Notes under the pieces: generated by a model
Database searches by the model: none
What the model saw: the letters and a program-made list of their open reading frames with translations, nothing else
Told to the model about the DNA's origin: nothing
Origin: Arthrobacter sp. D5-1
GTDB lineage: Bacteria > Actinomycetota > Actinomycetes > Actinomycetales > Micrococcaceae
Direction: 5' to 3'
DNA: 64,000 nt
NCBI RefSeq assembly: GCF_017357425.1
Contig: NZ_CP014571.1
Coordinates: 992,001 to 1,056,000 of the forward strand
Shown here: piece after piece, positions 35,305-44,488 of the stretch
Numbering within the stretch: position 1 is the first letter of the stretch
Layout: each line of letters begins with the position of its first letter
Translations under genes and position numbers: made by a program

Positions 35305-36896
35305 CACTTCAGGCCGTCCTGCGGCAGCTTGCCATCAACAAAGTACTCGTCGACGGCGGTGCTGACGCAGGAGTTCGAGCGGCCGTAGGCGGTGTGCCCC
35401 TCACCTTCCCAAGTGACCAGTGAGGCGTTTTCCAACTGCTTGCGCAGCGACTGGGACCACTCCAGGGGAGTGGCGGGGTCGCCGGTGGTGCCCACCACCA
35501 CGATGGGAGCGGACCCGTTGTATTCAACAGGTGCAGGCGTGCGGGTGTTCTTGTACGGCCAGTCCTTGCAGTTGACTCCGCCGTAGGCAAAGAAGGAACC
35601 GAAGGTGGGGGAATCCTGGATCAGGCGGGCTTCCTCGGCCCGCATACCCGCGGTGTCAGTGACCATGGGGTAGTCCAGGCAGTTGATGGCCTGGAACGCG
35701 AAGGCGGAGTTGGAGCTGTAGGTGCCGTTGGCCTCACGGTCGGCCCCAAGATCGGCAAGCCGCATCATCTGGGACACGTCCCCGGAGAAGGCGCTCTCCA
35801 GAGCCTGGGTCAGGGCGGGCCAGCTTTGGTCGTTGTACAGCGGCAGGATCAGTCCGTTGACGAAGTCATTGCTGGTCACCAAACGGCCGTCCTTGGCGGT
35901 CTGGGGATTCTGGTCCACGGCGTTGATGAGGTCCCTGATCTCCTGGACGCCGTTATCTACGGATCCGCTGAGGGGACACTGGTTCTGGCCCTGGCAGCTG
36001 GCTACGTAGGTGCGGATCGCCCGTTCGAAGGCCCGTGCTTGTCCGGCGGTCAGTTCCTCGTTGCTGATGGACGGATCCACGGCGCCGTCCAGGACCAGGC
36101 GGCCCACGTTGTCCGGGAAAAGTGCAGCATAAGTGGATCCAAGGAAGGTGCCGTAGGAGAAGCCCAAGTAGTTGAGCTTGGCGTCGTTGACCACGGCGCG
36201 AAGGACATCCAGGTCCTTGGCCGCGCTGACGGTATCAATCTGTCCCAGGACATCCCCGGTCTGCTCCAAGCACTGTTCAGCGAAGGCTTTGTTGAAGGCC
36301 AGTGCGGCTTCCAGTCCTTCGTCGGTGTTCTTCCGGAACACCTTTTCGCGGGCAGCATCACGTTCGGCGTCGGTCATGCACTTGACGGGAGCTGAGCGTT
36401 TCACGCCGCGGGGATCAAAGCCCACCAGATCGAAGTTGTTCTTCAGTTTTTCGGTGAAGTTGGTGTTGCCTGCATCCTTGATGTAATCCACCCCGGAGCC
36501 GCCGGGGCCACCGGGGTTGACCAGGATTGATCCCTGCTTGTTGCCGGTGCTGGGCAACTTGATGACGGAGAGCGTGATGTCGCCGGCCCCTGGGTTTGCG
36601 TAGTCCTTGGGCACCTGGACTTCGCCGCACTGGAAGCCATTTTCGCAGGAACTCCACTCCACCGGCTGCGAGTAGAACTTCTCCAGGCCCTTGGGGGCCG
36701 AGGCCGCTATTGAGGGATCCACGGTGCTGGTGGACGGCTTGGCCGTGGGTGCCGGCAGGAACGGCACAGTGCAGGCGCTCAGCACCAGTGCGGCAGCTAC
36801 GGCAACACCAGCAGCCACGAAGCCGCGACGGGCCCCACGCTGGGCGGACCGGTCCCTTGAAGGGGCACCGGCGGGCCGGTGGGGTGCGGACGTCAT
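35301..36896 (-). CDS. Exported alpha/beta hydrolase, tripeptidyl-aminopeptidase-like lipoprotein
   Basis: A 531-residue secreted hydrolase with an N-terminal RRGFVAAG motif and hydrophobic stretch ending in lipobox LSAC, hence probably Tat- or Sec-exported and lipid-anchored. The mature enzyme has oxyanion-hole NPGGPGGSG, nucleophile YLGFSYGTFLG (GFSYG), aspartate in TTGDPATPLEW and histidine in GEGHTAYGRS. C-terminal cysteines fit the TAP-like domain. It is likely to be a peptidase or ester hydrolase at the cell surface. It lies 8 bp downstream of holB in the same direction. Confidence 0.92.
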   Translation of the reverse strand: MTSAPHRPAGAPSRDRSAQRGARRGFVAAGVAVAAALVLSACTVPFLPAPTAKPSTSTVDPSIAASAPKGLEKFYSQPVEWSSCENGFQCGEVQVPKDYANPGAGDITLSVIKLPSTGNKQGSILVNPGGPGGSGVDYIKDAGNTNFTEKLKNNFDLVGFDPRGVKRSAPVKCMTDAERDAAREKVFRKNTDEGLEAALAFNKAFAEQCLEQTGDVLGQIDTVSAAKDLDVLRAVVNDAKLNYLGFSYGTFLGSTYAALFPDNVGRLVLDGAVDPSISNEELTAGQARAFERAIRTYVASCQGQNQCPLSGSVDNGVQEIRDLINAVDQNPQTAKDGRLVTSNDFVNGLILPLYNDQSWPALTQALESAFSGDVSQMMRLADLGADREANGTYSSNSAFAFQAINCLDYPMVTDTAGMRAEEARLIQDSPTFGSFFAYGGVNCKDWPYKNTRTPAPVEYNGSAPIVVVGTTGDPATPLEWSQSLRKQLENASLVTWEGEGHTAYGRSNSCVSTAVDEYFVDGKLPQDGLKC

Positions 36897-36904
36897 GGGT
36901 TCTC

Positions 36905-38056
36905 CTATTGCTGGATGAGGCTCGTGGCCATGGACTCGACCGCCAACAGGGGAGCCACATTGGTGGTGGTGATTCGGACACGGGCTTTGTTGATGGCGTC
37001 CATCCGGGCCAGGGTGGTTTCCGGGGTTGAACTGCCGGCGTAGTCTTCCAGTTCGCTCTTGAGCTCAACGTTGACCAGTTCCACAGCGTTCCCCAACTGG
37101 ATGATCAACACGTCCCTGTAGAAGGACAGCAGATCCGTCAGGGTACGGTCCAGGGAGTCGGTGATGGACCGCTTGGCCCGCCTTTTCTGGTCGTCCTCAA
37201 GTTGTTTGACCTGGCTGCGCATGGAGGGCGGCAACGTGCCGGACTCTGGGGCGCCGAGGCTTGCCAACAGGGCGATTTTCTCCGCCGCATCACGCTCGTC
37301 ATTGGAGCTGTTGGCCTCTTCGGTGGCGATTTTCACCAGCTTCTCGGCCATCATCACCGCAGCGGTGACGCCGCGAAGGCCAAGGGGAATCTTTACCGTA
37401 TCCAAGCGGCGTTGCCTGGCATCGGCGTCGCGTGCCAGCCGCCGGGCAATACCGATATGGCTTTGCGCAGCGCGTGCGGCGCGGTCAGCGAGTTGCCGTT
37501 CGACGCCGTCGCGCCTTACCAGGAGATCGGCGACGTCGGATGCCGGCGGAAGTCGAAGGCTTACCGGACGGCACCGGGAACGGATGGTGACCAGGACATC
37601 AGCGGGGGAGGGGGCACACAACATCCAGATGGTGCGGGGCGTGGGTTCCTCGATGGCCTTCAACAGCACGTTGGTGGTCCGCTCGGCCATGCGGTCTGCG
37701 TCCTCCACCACGATGATCCGCCACCGGCCAGTCGCCGGCCTGTCGCCCGCTTTGGATACCAGTGCACGGGCCTCGTCAATGGTGATAGTGACTTTCTCGG
37801 TCCGCACGAACGTCACATCAGAGTGTGTCTCGCCGAGAATCGTGTGGCAGGCCGCGCATTGACCGCAACCGCGAAGGGCGACGTCGTCCTGCTCGCAATT
37901 CAGCGCTGCCGCGAAGGCCTTGGCTGCATTGGAACGTCCGGATCCCGGCGGACCGGTGAACAGCCACGCATGGGTGAGACCGGTTTCACCCTGCGCCGCC
38001 TGCTTCAATTGCGCTACGACGGGTGCCTGCCCTTGGAGGTCGTCCCAAACACTCAC
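36905..38056 (-). CDS. holB: DNA polymerase III subunit delta'
   Basis: A 383-residue clamp-loader subunit. The AAA+ fold includes a degenerate Walker A GPPGSGRSNAA (Arg in place of Lys, consistent with the non-ATPase role of delta'), zinc-binding CEQDDVALRGCGQCAAC and DEAD-like sequence VVEDADRMAERTTNVLLKAI. It works with delta and tau/gamma to load the beta clamp. The start overlaps the tmk stop by 4 bp, so the two are translationally coupled, the standard actinobacterial order. Confidence 0.95.
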   Translation of the reverse strand: MSVWDDLQGQAPVVAQLKQAAQGETGLTHAWLFTGPPGSGRSNAAKAFAAALNCEQDDVALRGCGQCAACHTILGETHSDVTFVRTEKVTITIDEARALVSKAGDRPATGRWRIIVVEDADRMAERTTNVLLKAIEEPTPRTIWMLCAPSPADVLVTIRSRCRPVSLRLPPASDVADLLVRRDGVERQLADRAARAAQSHIGIARRLARDADARQRRLDTVKIPLGLRGVTAAVMMAEKLVKIATEEANSSNDERDAAEKIALLASLGAPESGTLPPSMRSQVKQLEDDQKRRAKRSITDSLDRTLTDLLSFYRDVLIIQLGNAVELVNVELKSELEDYAGSSTPETTLARMDAINKARVRITTTNVAPLLAVESMATSLIQQ

Positions 38057-38712
38057 GGACGGTCGCCCGGAACGCGGTCACCCAGCAAAGATTCCACCCG
38101 TTCAAGGATCTGGGCGGCGAGGGTGTCAATGTCGGAATTGGCCGGCAGGACCAAGTAGCCCGTCGGTGTGGCCTCGGCGAGTTCCAGGAAAGCATGGCGG
38201 ATGGCGGCGTGGAAGGCATCAGGCTCGGACTCCAGCCTGTCCTCCGCGGCGTCCCCGGCAGTCCGCCGCCGGCGGCCGTCGGAGGGGTCGACGTCGAGCA
38301 GTACGGTCAGGTCCGGGCGCAAGCCATCAGTGGCCCACTGGTTGAGCGTCAAGACTCCCTCGGCACCCAAACCGCGTCCAGCACCCTGATAGGCCACTGA
38401 CGAGTCGATGTAGCGGTCAGTGATGACTACCGTTCCCTCAGCCAATGCAGGGCGGATCACCTGGCTCGCATGGGCGGCGCGGGCCGCAGCAAACATGAGC
38501 GCTTCCGTACGGGCATCGATGGTTCCGTGCCCATGGTCCAGGACCAGGGAACGCAATTTCTCGCCAATGGGGGTGCCGCCGGGTTCCCGTGTGTGCAGCA
38601 CGGAAAATCCCCGCGACTGAAGGGCGTCAGAGAGCCGGGCGGCCTGCGTGGACTTGCCCGCTCCATCCCCGCCTTCGAAGGCAATAAAAAGACCTGGGCT
38701 CTGAATACTCAC
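38053..38712 (-). CDS. tmk: Thymidylate kinase
   Basis: A 219-residue enzyme that phosphorylates dTMP to dTDP. P-loop FEGGDGAGKSTQAARL (residues 12-27), DR-type motif VVITDRYIDSSVAYQGAGRG and the LID region near DPSDGRRRR are present. The ATG at 38712 is close to the conserved start. It is the first gene of a tmk-holB-hydrolase run on the minus strand. Confidence 0.96.
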   Translation of the reverse strand: MSIQSPGLFIAFEGGDGAGKSTQAARLSDALQSRGFSVLHTREPGGTPIGEKLRSLVLDHGHGTIDARTEALMFAAARAAHASQVIRPALAEGTVVITDRYIDSSVAYQGAGRGLGAEGVLTLNQWATDGLRPDLTVLLDVDPSDGRRRRTAGDAAEDRLESEPDAFHAAIRHAFLELAEATPTGYLVLPANSDIDTLAAQILERVESLLGDRVPGDRP

Positions 38713-38794
38713 GCGTCTAGCCTACCGAGCTTCACTGACATCAAGACGCGTAACGCCTTTCATCCGCAGCCTTGCCCGCGGCTACGCTGAAACC

Positions 38795-39979
38795 ATGAGC
38801 CTTTCCGATCAGCATGCCGCCGATTTGTCTCCGGAAACCGTTGTCGTTGCTGCAGGCCGCCCCGAACGGGCCCACGATGAGCCGGTGAATCCGCCTATCG
38901 TCCTGTCCTCGACCTATTTCGGCACAGGTTCATTAAGCGACGGGGACCGCGGCTACGGACGGTATGCCAACCCCACGTGGGACCCGTTCGAGGATGCACT
39001 CGCCAAGTTGGAAGGTGCCACCCTCCCGGGCCTGCTGTACGCCTCCGGCCTCGCGGCCGTCAGTTCCGCACTATCGCTGGTACCTGCAGGCGGCGTGGTT
39101 GTCATGCCGTCCCACAGCTACGCGGGGTCCTTGGTGATGGCCACGGAGCTGGCAGAGAAGGGTTTCCTGGAGCTGCGCACTGTGGACATCACGGACACGG
39201 ATGCCGTGAAGGCCCTCATCAGCCCGGAGACCGGCAAGAAAGCCGATCTCCTCTGGCTGGAGAGCCCCACCAACCCCATGCTAGGCATCGCCGATATCCG
39301 TGCACTGGCCGATGCCGCGCACGCAGTGGGCGCAATCGTGGTCACGGACAACACTTTCTCGACGCCGTTGGTGCAGCAACCGCTCAGCCTGGGATCCGAC
39401 GTCGTGCTTCACTCGGTGACCAAGTACCTGGCCGGACATTCGGATGTGGTCCTTGGCGCCCTGGTGACATCCAATCCGGAGCTGCGCGCCACGCTTCTGC
39501 ACCACCGCATCATCCATGGTGGCATCGCCGGGCCGTTCGAAGCCTGGCTGGCTCTGCGCGGCCTCCGCACCCTCGCCCTGCGGATTGAACGCTCGCAGGC
39601 AACGGCTGCAACCCTCGCCGAACGCCTCAGCACCCACCCGCGGGTTGAAGCGATCCGCTATCCGGGCCTTCCCACCGATCCCGGACACGAGCGCGCCAAG
39701 GTGCAGATGAAGGGCTTCGGCTCCATCCTGTGCATCCAGATTGCCGGAGACGAACAGCGCAGCGGTGCTGACGCTGCGGACGAACTGGTCCGGGCGCTGC
39801 AGCTCTGGCTGCCCGCAACGTCGCTGGGTGGCGTCGAGTCACTGATTGAGCGCCGGCGCCGGCACACCGCTGAGCCGCTGAGCGTTCCGGAGAACCTGGT
39901 CCGGTTGAGCGTTGGAATCGAGAACGCGGAGGACCTCTGGTCCGACCTTGAGCAAGCGCTGAAGTCGCTGGACGGCTAG
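38795..39979 (+). CDS. Cystathionine gamma-synthase/lyase-like PLP enzyme (trans-sulfuration family)
   Basis: A 394-residue PLP enzyme of the Cys/Met metabolism family. The PLP-binding lysine is in LHSVTKYLAGHSDVVLGALV (about residue 211). Other signatures are YGRYANPTWDPFEDALAKLE near the N-terminus and WLESPTNPMLGIADI. It could be cystathionine gamma-synthase (metB type) or a close lyase; sequence alone does not decide. It is separated by 10 bp from the DUF2516 gene downstream and is divergent from tmk across 82 bp. No SAM riboswitch fits in that short leader. Confidence 0.92.
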   Translation: MSLSDQHAADLSPETVVVAAGRPERAHDEPVNPPIVLSSTYFGTGSLSDGDRGYGRYANPTWDPFEDALAKLEGATLPGLLYASGLAAVSSALSLVPAGGVVVMPSHSYAGSLVMATELAEKGFLELRTVDITDTDAVKALISPETGKKADLLWLESPTNPMLGIADIRALADAAHAVGAIVVTDNTFSTPLVQQPLSLGSDVVLHSVTKYLAGHSDVVLGALVTSNPELRATLLHHRIIHGGIAGPFEAWLALRGLRTLALRIERSQATAATLAERLSTHPRVEAIRYPGLPTDPGHERAKVQMKGFGSILCIQIAGDEQRSGADAADELVRALQLWLPATSLGGVESLIERRRRHTAEPLSVPENLVRLSVGIENAEDLWSDLEQALKSLDG

Positions 39980-39989
39980 GCTAAAGGGC

Positions 39990-40331
39990 GTGGACGGAAA
40001 ATTCTTGATCGCGATTGTCACCAATGCGGTGTACTTCATCCTTGGCCTGGTAGCCCTTGCCTTGGAAGTGTGGGCCTTCGCTGACTGCCTGCGCCACCGC
40101 CCGACGCTCTTCGTGGCCGCTTCCAAGCGGACCAAGACGTTCTGGACTGCGCTCACCGGCATTGCTTTCGCCATCGGGGCACTGACGGTCTTCACCGGCG
40201 GAAGCGGCTTGGGCCTCTTCGGTATCGCTGCAGTCACCGCGGCCTGCGTGTACCTTGCCGATGTCCGCCCCGCCCTGCGCGAGGCCGGCAGCGGCGGCAA
40301 CCGCAACGTTGGCCCTTACGGTCCCTGGTAA
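39990..40331 (+). CDS. DUF2516-family membrane protein
   Basis: A 113-residue protein with three predicted TM helices (FLIAIVTNAVYFILGLVALA; WTALTGIAFAIGALTVF; LFGIAAVTAACVYLADV). ADCLRHRPTLFVAASKRTK between helices 1 and 2 is the DUF2516 pattern. The GTG start is 10 bp after the preceding stop. The function is unknown; the family is actinobacterial. Confidence 0.88.
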   Translation: MDGKFLIAIVTNAVYFILGLVALALEVWAFADCLRHRPTLFVAASKRTKTFWTALTGIAFAIGALTVFTGGSGLGLFGIAAVTAACVYLADVRPALREAGSGGNRNVGPYGPW

Positions 40332-40347
40332 GCACTTCCGGAAAGCG

Positions 40348-41190
40348 CTACTGGGGCGCCACAGCGTCCCACGCCACGGTCACTTCACCGAGGCGCCACC
40401 GCGCCGGCCCGTCGTGAAGCGGCCATCCGGCGTCGCGCAGTGAACGGCACATGTCTGTCCACCGCTGCCGGTTTCCGAACGACGCCAGAGGTGCCGCCTC
40501 CAGCCACGCCTTGTCCATCGCCTGCAGGAACGCGTGAACCGGTTCGCCGGGAACGTTCCTGTGAATAAGGGCTTTTGGCAGCCGCTCAGCGATTTCGGAC
40601 GGCAGTTCGAAACTGCCGAACCGTACTGAAAAACTGAGGCTCAACGGGCGCTCGGAATCCAGGGCCACCCATGTCACCCGGCGGCCGATCTCATCACATG
40701 TGCCGTCAATGAACAGGCCTCCCGGCGCCAGCCGCGACTGCACCAGCCGCCAAATTCGGGCAACGTCGGCTTCCTCGTATTGGCGCAGCACATTGAAGGC
40801 GCGGACCAGCACCGGATTTCCGGGTACGGGAACCTCGAAGCCCCCAACGTGGAAGCTCAGCCCGGGCCGCTCCAGTGCTTTGGCGGTCCTGACGCGTTCC
40901 GGTTCAATCTCGATCCCGCAGACGCGGACATCCGGCCGTACGGACTGCAGGCGTTCAAAAAGCTCGACGGCGGTGGTCGGCGAAGCGCCATACCCCAGGT
41001 CCACCACCAGGGGCTCGACGGCGGCGCGAAGCCGCCACGCCTGAGGCCCGGCAAGCCAACGGTCCAGGCGGCGCATGCGGTTGGGATTCGTGGTGCCGCG
41101 GGTGATGTTGCCGATCGGTTTGCCTGACAGGTTGCCGCCCCGACTGCGGGGAGAACCCACCCGTTCCGCTTTTTGCACCACGGCCCCCAC
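40348..41190 (-). CDS. Class I SAM-dependent methyltransferase
   Basis: About 280 residues. The Rossmann-like core has motif [21 protein letters not shown] (about residues 65-84), the acidic [11 protein letters not shown] after strand 2, and [18 protein letters not shown] as motif III. The substrate is not evident. The frame is open to 41253, but that start would overlap gpmA. The GTG at 41190 is preferred, with no strong ribosome site, so the start is uncertain. It is divergent from gpmA. Confidence 0.82.
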   Translation of the reverse strand: MGAVVQKAERVGSPRSRGGNLSGKPIGNITRGTTNPNRMRRLDRWLAGPQAWRLRAAVEPLVVDLGYGASPTTAVELFERLQSVRPDVRVCGIEIEPERVRTAKALERPGLSFHVGGFEVPVPGNPVLVRAFNVLRQYEEADVARIWRLVQSRLAPGGLFIDGTCDEIGRRVTWVALDSERPLSLSFSVRFGSFELPSEIAERLPKALIHRNVPGEPVHAFLQAMDKAWLEAAPLASFGNRQRWTDMCRSLRDAGWPLHDGPARWRLGEVTVAWDAVAPQ

Positions 41191-41251
41191 TTTATCTCGC
41201 GCGGACGTAATGCCGGGCAGGCAATGGAGCCGCTCGGCTAGGATGAAAACC

Positions 41252-41998
41252 ATGACTTACAAGCTGATTCTGCTGCGCCATGGCCACAGCGACTGGAACG
41301 CCAAGAACCTGTTCACCGGCTGGGTGGACGTAGACCTGAACGATCAAGGCCGCGAAGAAGCAGTCCGCGGTGGAGAGCTCCTCGTGGAGAACAACATCCT
41401 GCCGGACGTCCTCTACACCTCGCTCTTGAAGCGTGCCATCAACACCGCCAACATGGCACTGGACAAAGCCAACCGAGGCTGGATCCCGGTCAAGCGCGAC
41501 TGGCGCCTGAACGAACGCCACTACGGCGCGTTGCAGGGCAAGGACAAGGCCCAGACCCTGGCCGAGTTCGGTGAAGAGCAGTTCATGGAATGGCGCCGCA
41601 GCTACGACACTCCGCCGCCGCCCCTGTCCGACGACAGCGAATTCTCCCAGGCACACGACGTCCGCTACAAGGATCTTGGTGACGCACTGCCGCGCACCGA
41701 GTGCCTCAAGGACGTCCTGGTACGCCTGCTCCCTTACTGGGAATCGGACATCAAGGAAGACCTCAAAGCCGGCAAGACCGTCCTGGTCACCGCGCACGGC
41801 AACTCCCTGCGTGCCCTCGTGAAGCACCTGGATGGCATCAGCGACGACGCCATCGCCGGGCTGAACATCCCCACGGGCATCCCGCTGGTCTATGAACTGG
41901 ATGAGGACTTCCAGCCCATCAACCCCGGCGGAACCTACCTGGATCCCGACGCCGCAGCCCAGGCCATCCTCGCGGTAGCCAACCAGGGCAAAAAGTAG
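41252..41998 (+). CDS. gpmA: 2,3-bisphosphoglycerate-dependent phosphoglycerate mutase
   Basis: A 248-residue glycolytic enzyme that interconverts 3- and 2-phosphoglycerate. The phosphohistidine motif [18 protein letters not shown] is at residues 6-23, [13 protein letters not shown] is the second signature, and [15 protein letters not shown] carries the second catalytic histidine. AGGA lies 8 bp upstream of the ATG at 41252; ATG 41243 is an in-frame alternative. The original terminator is split by an IS30 element. Confidence 0.96.
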   Translation: MTYKLILLRHGHSDWNAKNLFTGWVDVDLNDQGREEAVRGGELLVENNILPDVLYTSLLKRAINTANMALDKANRGWIPVKRDWRLNERHYGALQGKDKAQTLAEFGEEQFMEWRRSYDTPPPPLSDDSEFSQAHDVRYKDLGDALPRTECLKDVLVRLLPYWESDIKEDLKAGKTVLVTAHGNSLRALVKHLDGISDDAIAGLNIPTGIPLVYELDEDFQPINPGGTYLDPDAAAQAILAVANQGKK

Positions 41999-42014
41999 CG
42001 CCTGAGCACCACAC

Positions 42015-42050
42015 GACGGCGGCCGGTCACCTGAGGGGCGGTTTCTAGGA
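42015..42050 (+). terminator. Left half of gpmA/phoU terminator, split by IS30 element
   Basis: Positions 42015-42035 are the perfect 21-bp complement of 43699-43719 on the far side of the insertion. The remaining 42036-42050 forms the inner stem and loop and ends in CTAG. Confidence 0.8.
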
Positions 42051-42070
42051 GTCGTTGCAACACCTGTTGG

Positions 42071-43645
42071 TTAGGTGGTTAGTAGTAAATCACGTAGGCG
42101 CTCGGCTGGGGTTTTCCAGCCGAGCGTTTTGCGTGGGCGGCCGTTGAGTTCCTGGGCGACGTGTTCGAGGTCTTCGGGTCCGTAGGCGGATAGGTCGGTG
42201 CCTTTGGGGAAGTATTGGCGTAGCAGGCCGTTGGTGTTTTCGTTTGAGCCGCGTTGCCAGGGGCTGGCGGGGTCGCAAAAATAGACCTGCATGTCGGTGG
42301 CGAGGGTGAAGGATTTGTGGGCTGCCATTTCGGCGCCTTGGTCCCAGGTCAGGGAGCCTCGCAGGTGTGCCGGCAATGTCGCCATTGTTTTGATGAGGCC
42401 GTCGCGGACAGTTTCGGCGGTGTGGTCGCCCGGGAGGTGGACGAGCATCACGTATCGGGTGGTGCGCTCGACTAAGGTCGCGATCGCGGACTGGTTCAGG
42501 GCCCCGGTGATGAGGTCGCCCTCCCAATGGCCGGGCACCGCGCGGTCCTCGATCTCGGGTGGTCGTTCGGAAATCATGATCATCGGGTCGACGAATCTGG
42601 GGGTGCGCTGCTCGTCCGTGCGGTGGGGTTTCCGGCGGGTCCGGCCGGTGCGTAGCGCTGCCTGGACCTCGCGTTTGAGTCCGCCCCGTGCCTGGAGGTA
42701 GAGGGCCTGATAAATGGTCTCGGTGCTCACGCGCATCTCCGGTCTGTCGGGGAATTCTTCGACCAGGGTGTGGCTGATCTGCTCTGGAGACCAGCGTAGG
42801 AGCAACTTGTCTTTCACGTAGTTGCGCAGGCCCGACTCGATGGCCAGTTTGGCGGACTTGGGCCGCCTCCGCCGGGTAGCTGCCTTGCGATGCGCTCCGT
42901 GGGGCAAGTAGCCCAGGAGGGGGTCGGTATTTCGTGCCAGCTCCCGGCTGACTGTTGAAGGCGATCTGCCGATGGTGCGGGCGATCGCCCTCACCGAGGA
43001 GCCAGCTGCCTGCAGATCCCGGATCAATTCCCGTTCCTGAACATTGAGGTATCGCGGGTCAATAGGTTTCTCTAACGCTGATACTTCCACCGGCACCACT
43101 CCTGGTGTGCCGGTGGAAGAGGTCTTAGTGGTCACACCACGTTTGTAATCGACCACCCGGCCATCCGGATAAATGCGTCGCCCACCAGACTTCCTGATCC
43201 CGCGTTCCCACTCCCGGGCGGTCTTAGGATTGACACCTACGGCGGTGATGGCTTCGCTTCGGCTCATTCCGACCTTCCGCAGCCGGAGGAATTTTTCCCG
43301 CCGGTCGGATCCTGGGGCTTTGCTGGCAATTCCCGCTTCCGAGGCCCAGCGGTGGCAGGTATTGACGTTCAAACCAAGTTCGGCAGCGGCCAGAGTCACG
43401 CTCTCCACGCGCCGGAGGACCGTGAAGAACTCTTCCTTCTGCTCTGGCGCGTACTGCGTCCTGACGACCTTCTCGTTCCGGACGCCGGCCTTCCGGCACC
43501 ACTGGTAACAAGTCACCCGATTCAGTCCAAGTTCCGAAGCTGCGGCAGTGACGCTGCCAAGACGATCAAGGGCTTGAAAGAACTGAGTCCTTAGCTCAGG
43601 CGCGTACATCCGCCGGTTTACCGGTACCTTCTTTAAAGACGACAC
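42071..43645 (-). CDS. IS30-family transposase
   Basis: About 524 residues, longer than the usual 320-430 of IS30 transposases. The C-terminal DDE core is intact: Asp in GHWEGDLITG, Asp in LTWDQGAEMAAH and Glu in GSNENTNGLLRQYFPKGTDL. Ahead of it lies the IS30 helix-turn-helix (IARTIGRSPSTVSRELARN). The N-terminal extension has three further helix-turn-helix-like repeats (SVTAAASELGLNRVTCYQW, SVTLAAAELGLNVNTCHRW, SRSEAITAVGVNPKTAREW). The start is uncertain: GTG 43645 is taken, with ATG 43609 and TTG 43681 as alternatives. No frameshift is seen, so the element may be active. Confidence 0.92.
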   Translation of the reverse strand: MSSLKKVPVNRRMYAPELRTQFFQALDRLGSVTAAASELGLNRVTCYQWCRKAGVRNEKVVRTQYAPEQKEEFFTVLRRVESVTLAAAELGLNVNTCHRWASEAGIASKAPGSDRREKFLRLRKVGMSRSEAITAVGVNPKTAREWERGIRKSGGRRIYPDGRVVDYKRGVTTKTSSTGTPGVVPVEVSALEKPIDPRYLNVQERELIRDLQAAGSSVRAIARTIGRSPSTVSRELARNTDPLLGYLPHGAHRKAATRRRRPKSAKLAIESGLRNYVKDKLLLRWSPEQISHTLVEEFPDRPEMRVSTETIYQALYLQARGGLKREVQAALRTGRTRRKPHRTDEQRTPRFVDPMIMISERPPEIEDRAVPGHWEGDLITGALNQSAIATLVERTTRYVMLVHLPGDHTAETVRDGLIKTMATLPAHLRGSLTWDQGAEMAAHKSFTLATDMQVYFCDPASPWQRGSNENTNGLLRQYFPKGTDLSAYGPEDLEHVAQELNGRPRKTLGWKTPAERLRDLLLTT

Positions 43646-43687
43646 GGTCGTTGCAACTCCCAAAAATTCTGGGTGTTGCAACGACCG
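43645..43687. repeat. Hairpin formed by inverted-repeat copies at the IS30 right end
   Basis: CGGTCGTTGCAAC (43645-43657) is repeated inverted at 43675-43687, making a 13-bp stem across a 17-nt loop at the right end only. Confidence 0.7.
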
Positions 43688-43691
43688 CTAG

Positions 43692-43719
43692 AACCGGCCA
43701 GGTGACCGGCCGCCGTCGT
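43692..43719 (-). terminator. Right half of gpmA/phoU terminator, split by IS30 element
   Basis: AACCGGC (43692-43698), which pairs with 42039-42045 at 6 of 7 positions, followed by the 21-bp outer arm at 43699-43719. On its own it can no longer fold with its partner. Confidence 0.8.
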
Positions 43720-43741
43720 TGTTTCTGCGGTATAGGAAGGG

Positions 43742-44395
43742 CTAGAAGCCTTCAGGCTGCCATTCACCCGTCACCAGGTAGGTGACCTTGCGGGCTACGG
43801 ATACACCGTGATCAGCGAAGCGCTCGAAGTACCGGCTGGCCAAGGCAACGTCCACGGTGGTGGACGGGCTCTCGCTCCATTCAGGGGCGGCGATGGCCTT
43901 GAAGACGCTGAGGTGGAGGTCGTCCACGGCGATGTTGATCTTGAGGATGTCGCGGGCGACCTCAAGGTCGCGGGTTTCAAGGAGCTCGATGACCTTGGAG
44001 GTGATCTCGATGTCGTGCTGCGCCATGGCCTTGAAGGTCTGGGTCAGCGGAGCAGGGATCACGGTGGCCGGGTAGCGGAGACGCGCCAGCTGGGCTACGT
44101 GTCGGGCCAGGTCACCCATGCGTTCCAGCGACGCACTCATGCGCAGCGAACCCACGATCATGCGGAGGTCGCTGGCCACAGGGCCCTGCAGGGCAAGGAT
44201 GTCGATGGCACGCTCGTCGAGGCTGTTCTGCAGGAAATCGATCCGTGCATCCGCCGCGATGACGTCCTGGGCAAGATCCACGTCGGCGCCTTCGAAGGAC
44301 GTTGTGGCCTTCGTGATTGCTTCGTGAACCAGCTTGGAGATCTCGATGAGGTCGTCACCTACCTGGGTGAGCTCCTCCTGAAAAACCTTGCGCAC
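43742..44395 (-). CDS. phoU: Phosphate transport system regulator PhoU
   Basis: A 217-residue all-helical cytosolic protein with two PhoU repeats (about residues 15-100 and 120-205). Signatures are VASDLRMIVGSLRMSASLERMG-like segments (ASDLRMIVGSLRMSASLERM) and YFERFADHGVSVA. It links the Pst transporter to the SenX3/RegX3-type kinase pair and keeps the pathway off when phosphate is plentiful. Start GTG at 44395 (VRKVFQEELTQVGDD) with AAAGGA upstream. The frame is open further back into the intergenic region. It is divergent from senX3. Confidence 0.95.
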   Translation of the reverse strand: MRKVFQEELTQVGDDLIEISKLVHEAITKATTSFEGADVDLAQDVIAADARIDFLQNSLDERAIDILALQGPVASDLRMIVGSLRMSASLERMGDLARHVAQLARLRYPATVIPAPLTQTFKAMAQHDIEITSKVIELLETRDLEVARDILKINIAVDDLHLSVFKAIAAPEWSESPSTTVDVALASRYFERFADHGVSVARKVTYLVTGEWQPEGF

Positions 44396-44488
44396 TAAGG
44401 CGTCCTTTCTTTGGAAATCCGGTTCCCTGGATGCGGGCCGGACTTCAAAACCATTGGCAGTCCAACCAGTAACTGTGTCAGGAGCCAG

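Larger units (their letters stand above)
42051..43687 (-). mobile_element. IS30-family insertion sequence, 1637 bp
   Basis: A complete-looking element with one transposase gene. The terminal inverted repeats share GTCGTTGCAACACC (42053-42066 and, inverted, 43672-43685). CTAG directly flanks both ends (42047-42050 and 43688-43691), consistent with a 4-bp target duplication; IS30 elements more often make 2-3 bp, so the exact ends could differ by 1-2 bp. It sits in the loop of a bidirectional terminator between gpmA and phoU. Confidence 0.88.

Noticed and set aside
36905..38056. holB as a damaged ATPase (Walker A Lys replaced by Arg)
   Set aside because: Delta' does not need to hydrolyse ATP and commonly lacks a canonical P-loop lysine. 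The rest of the gene is intact and coupled to tmk.
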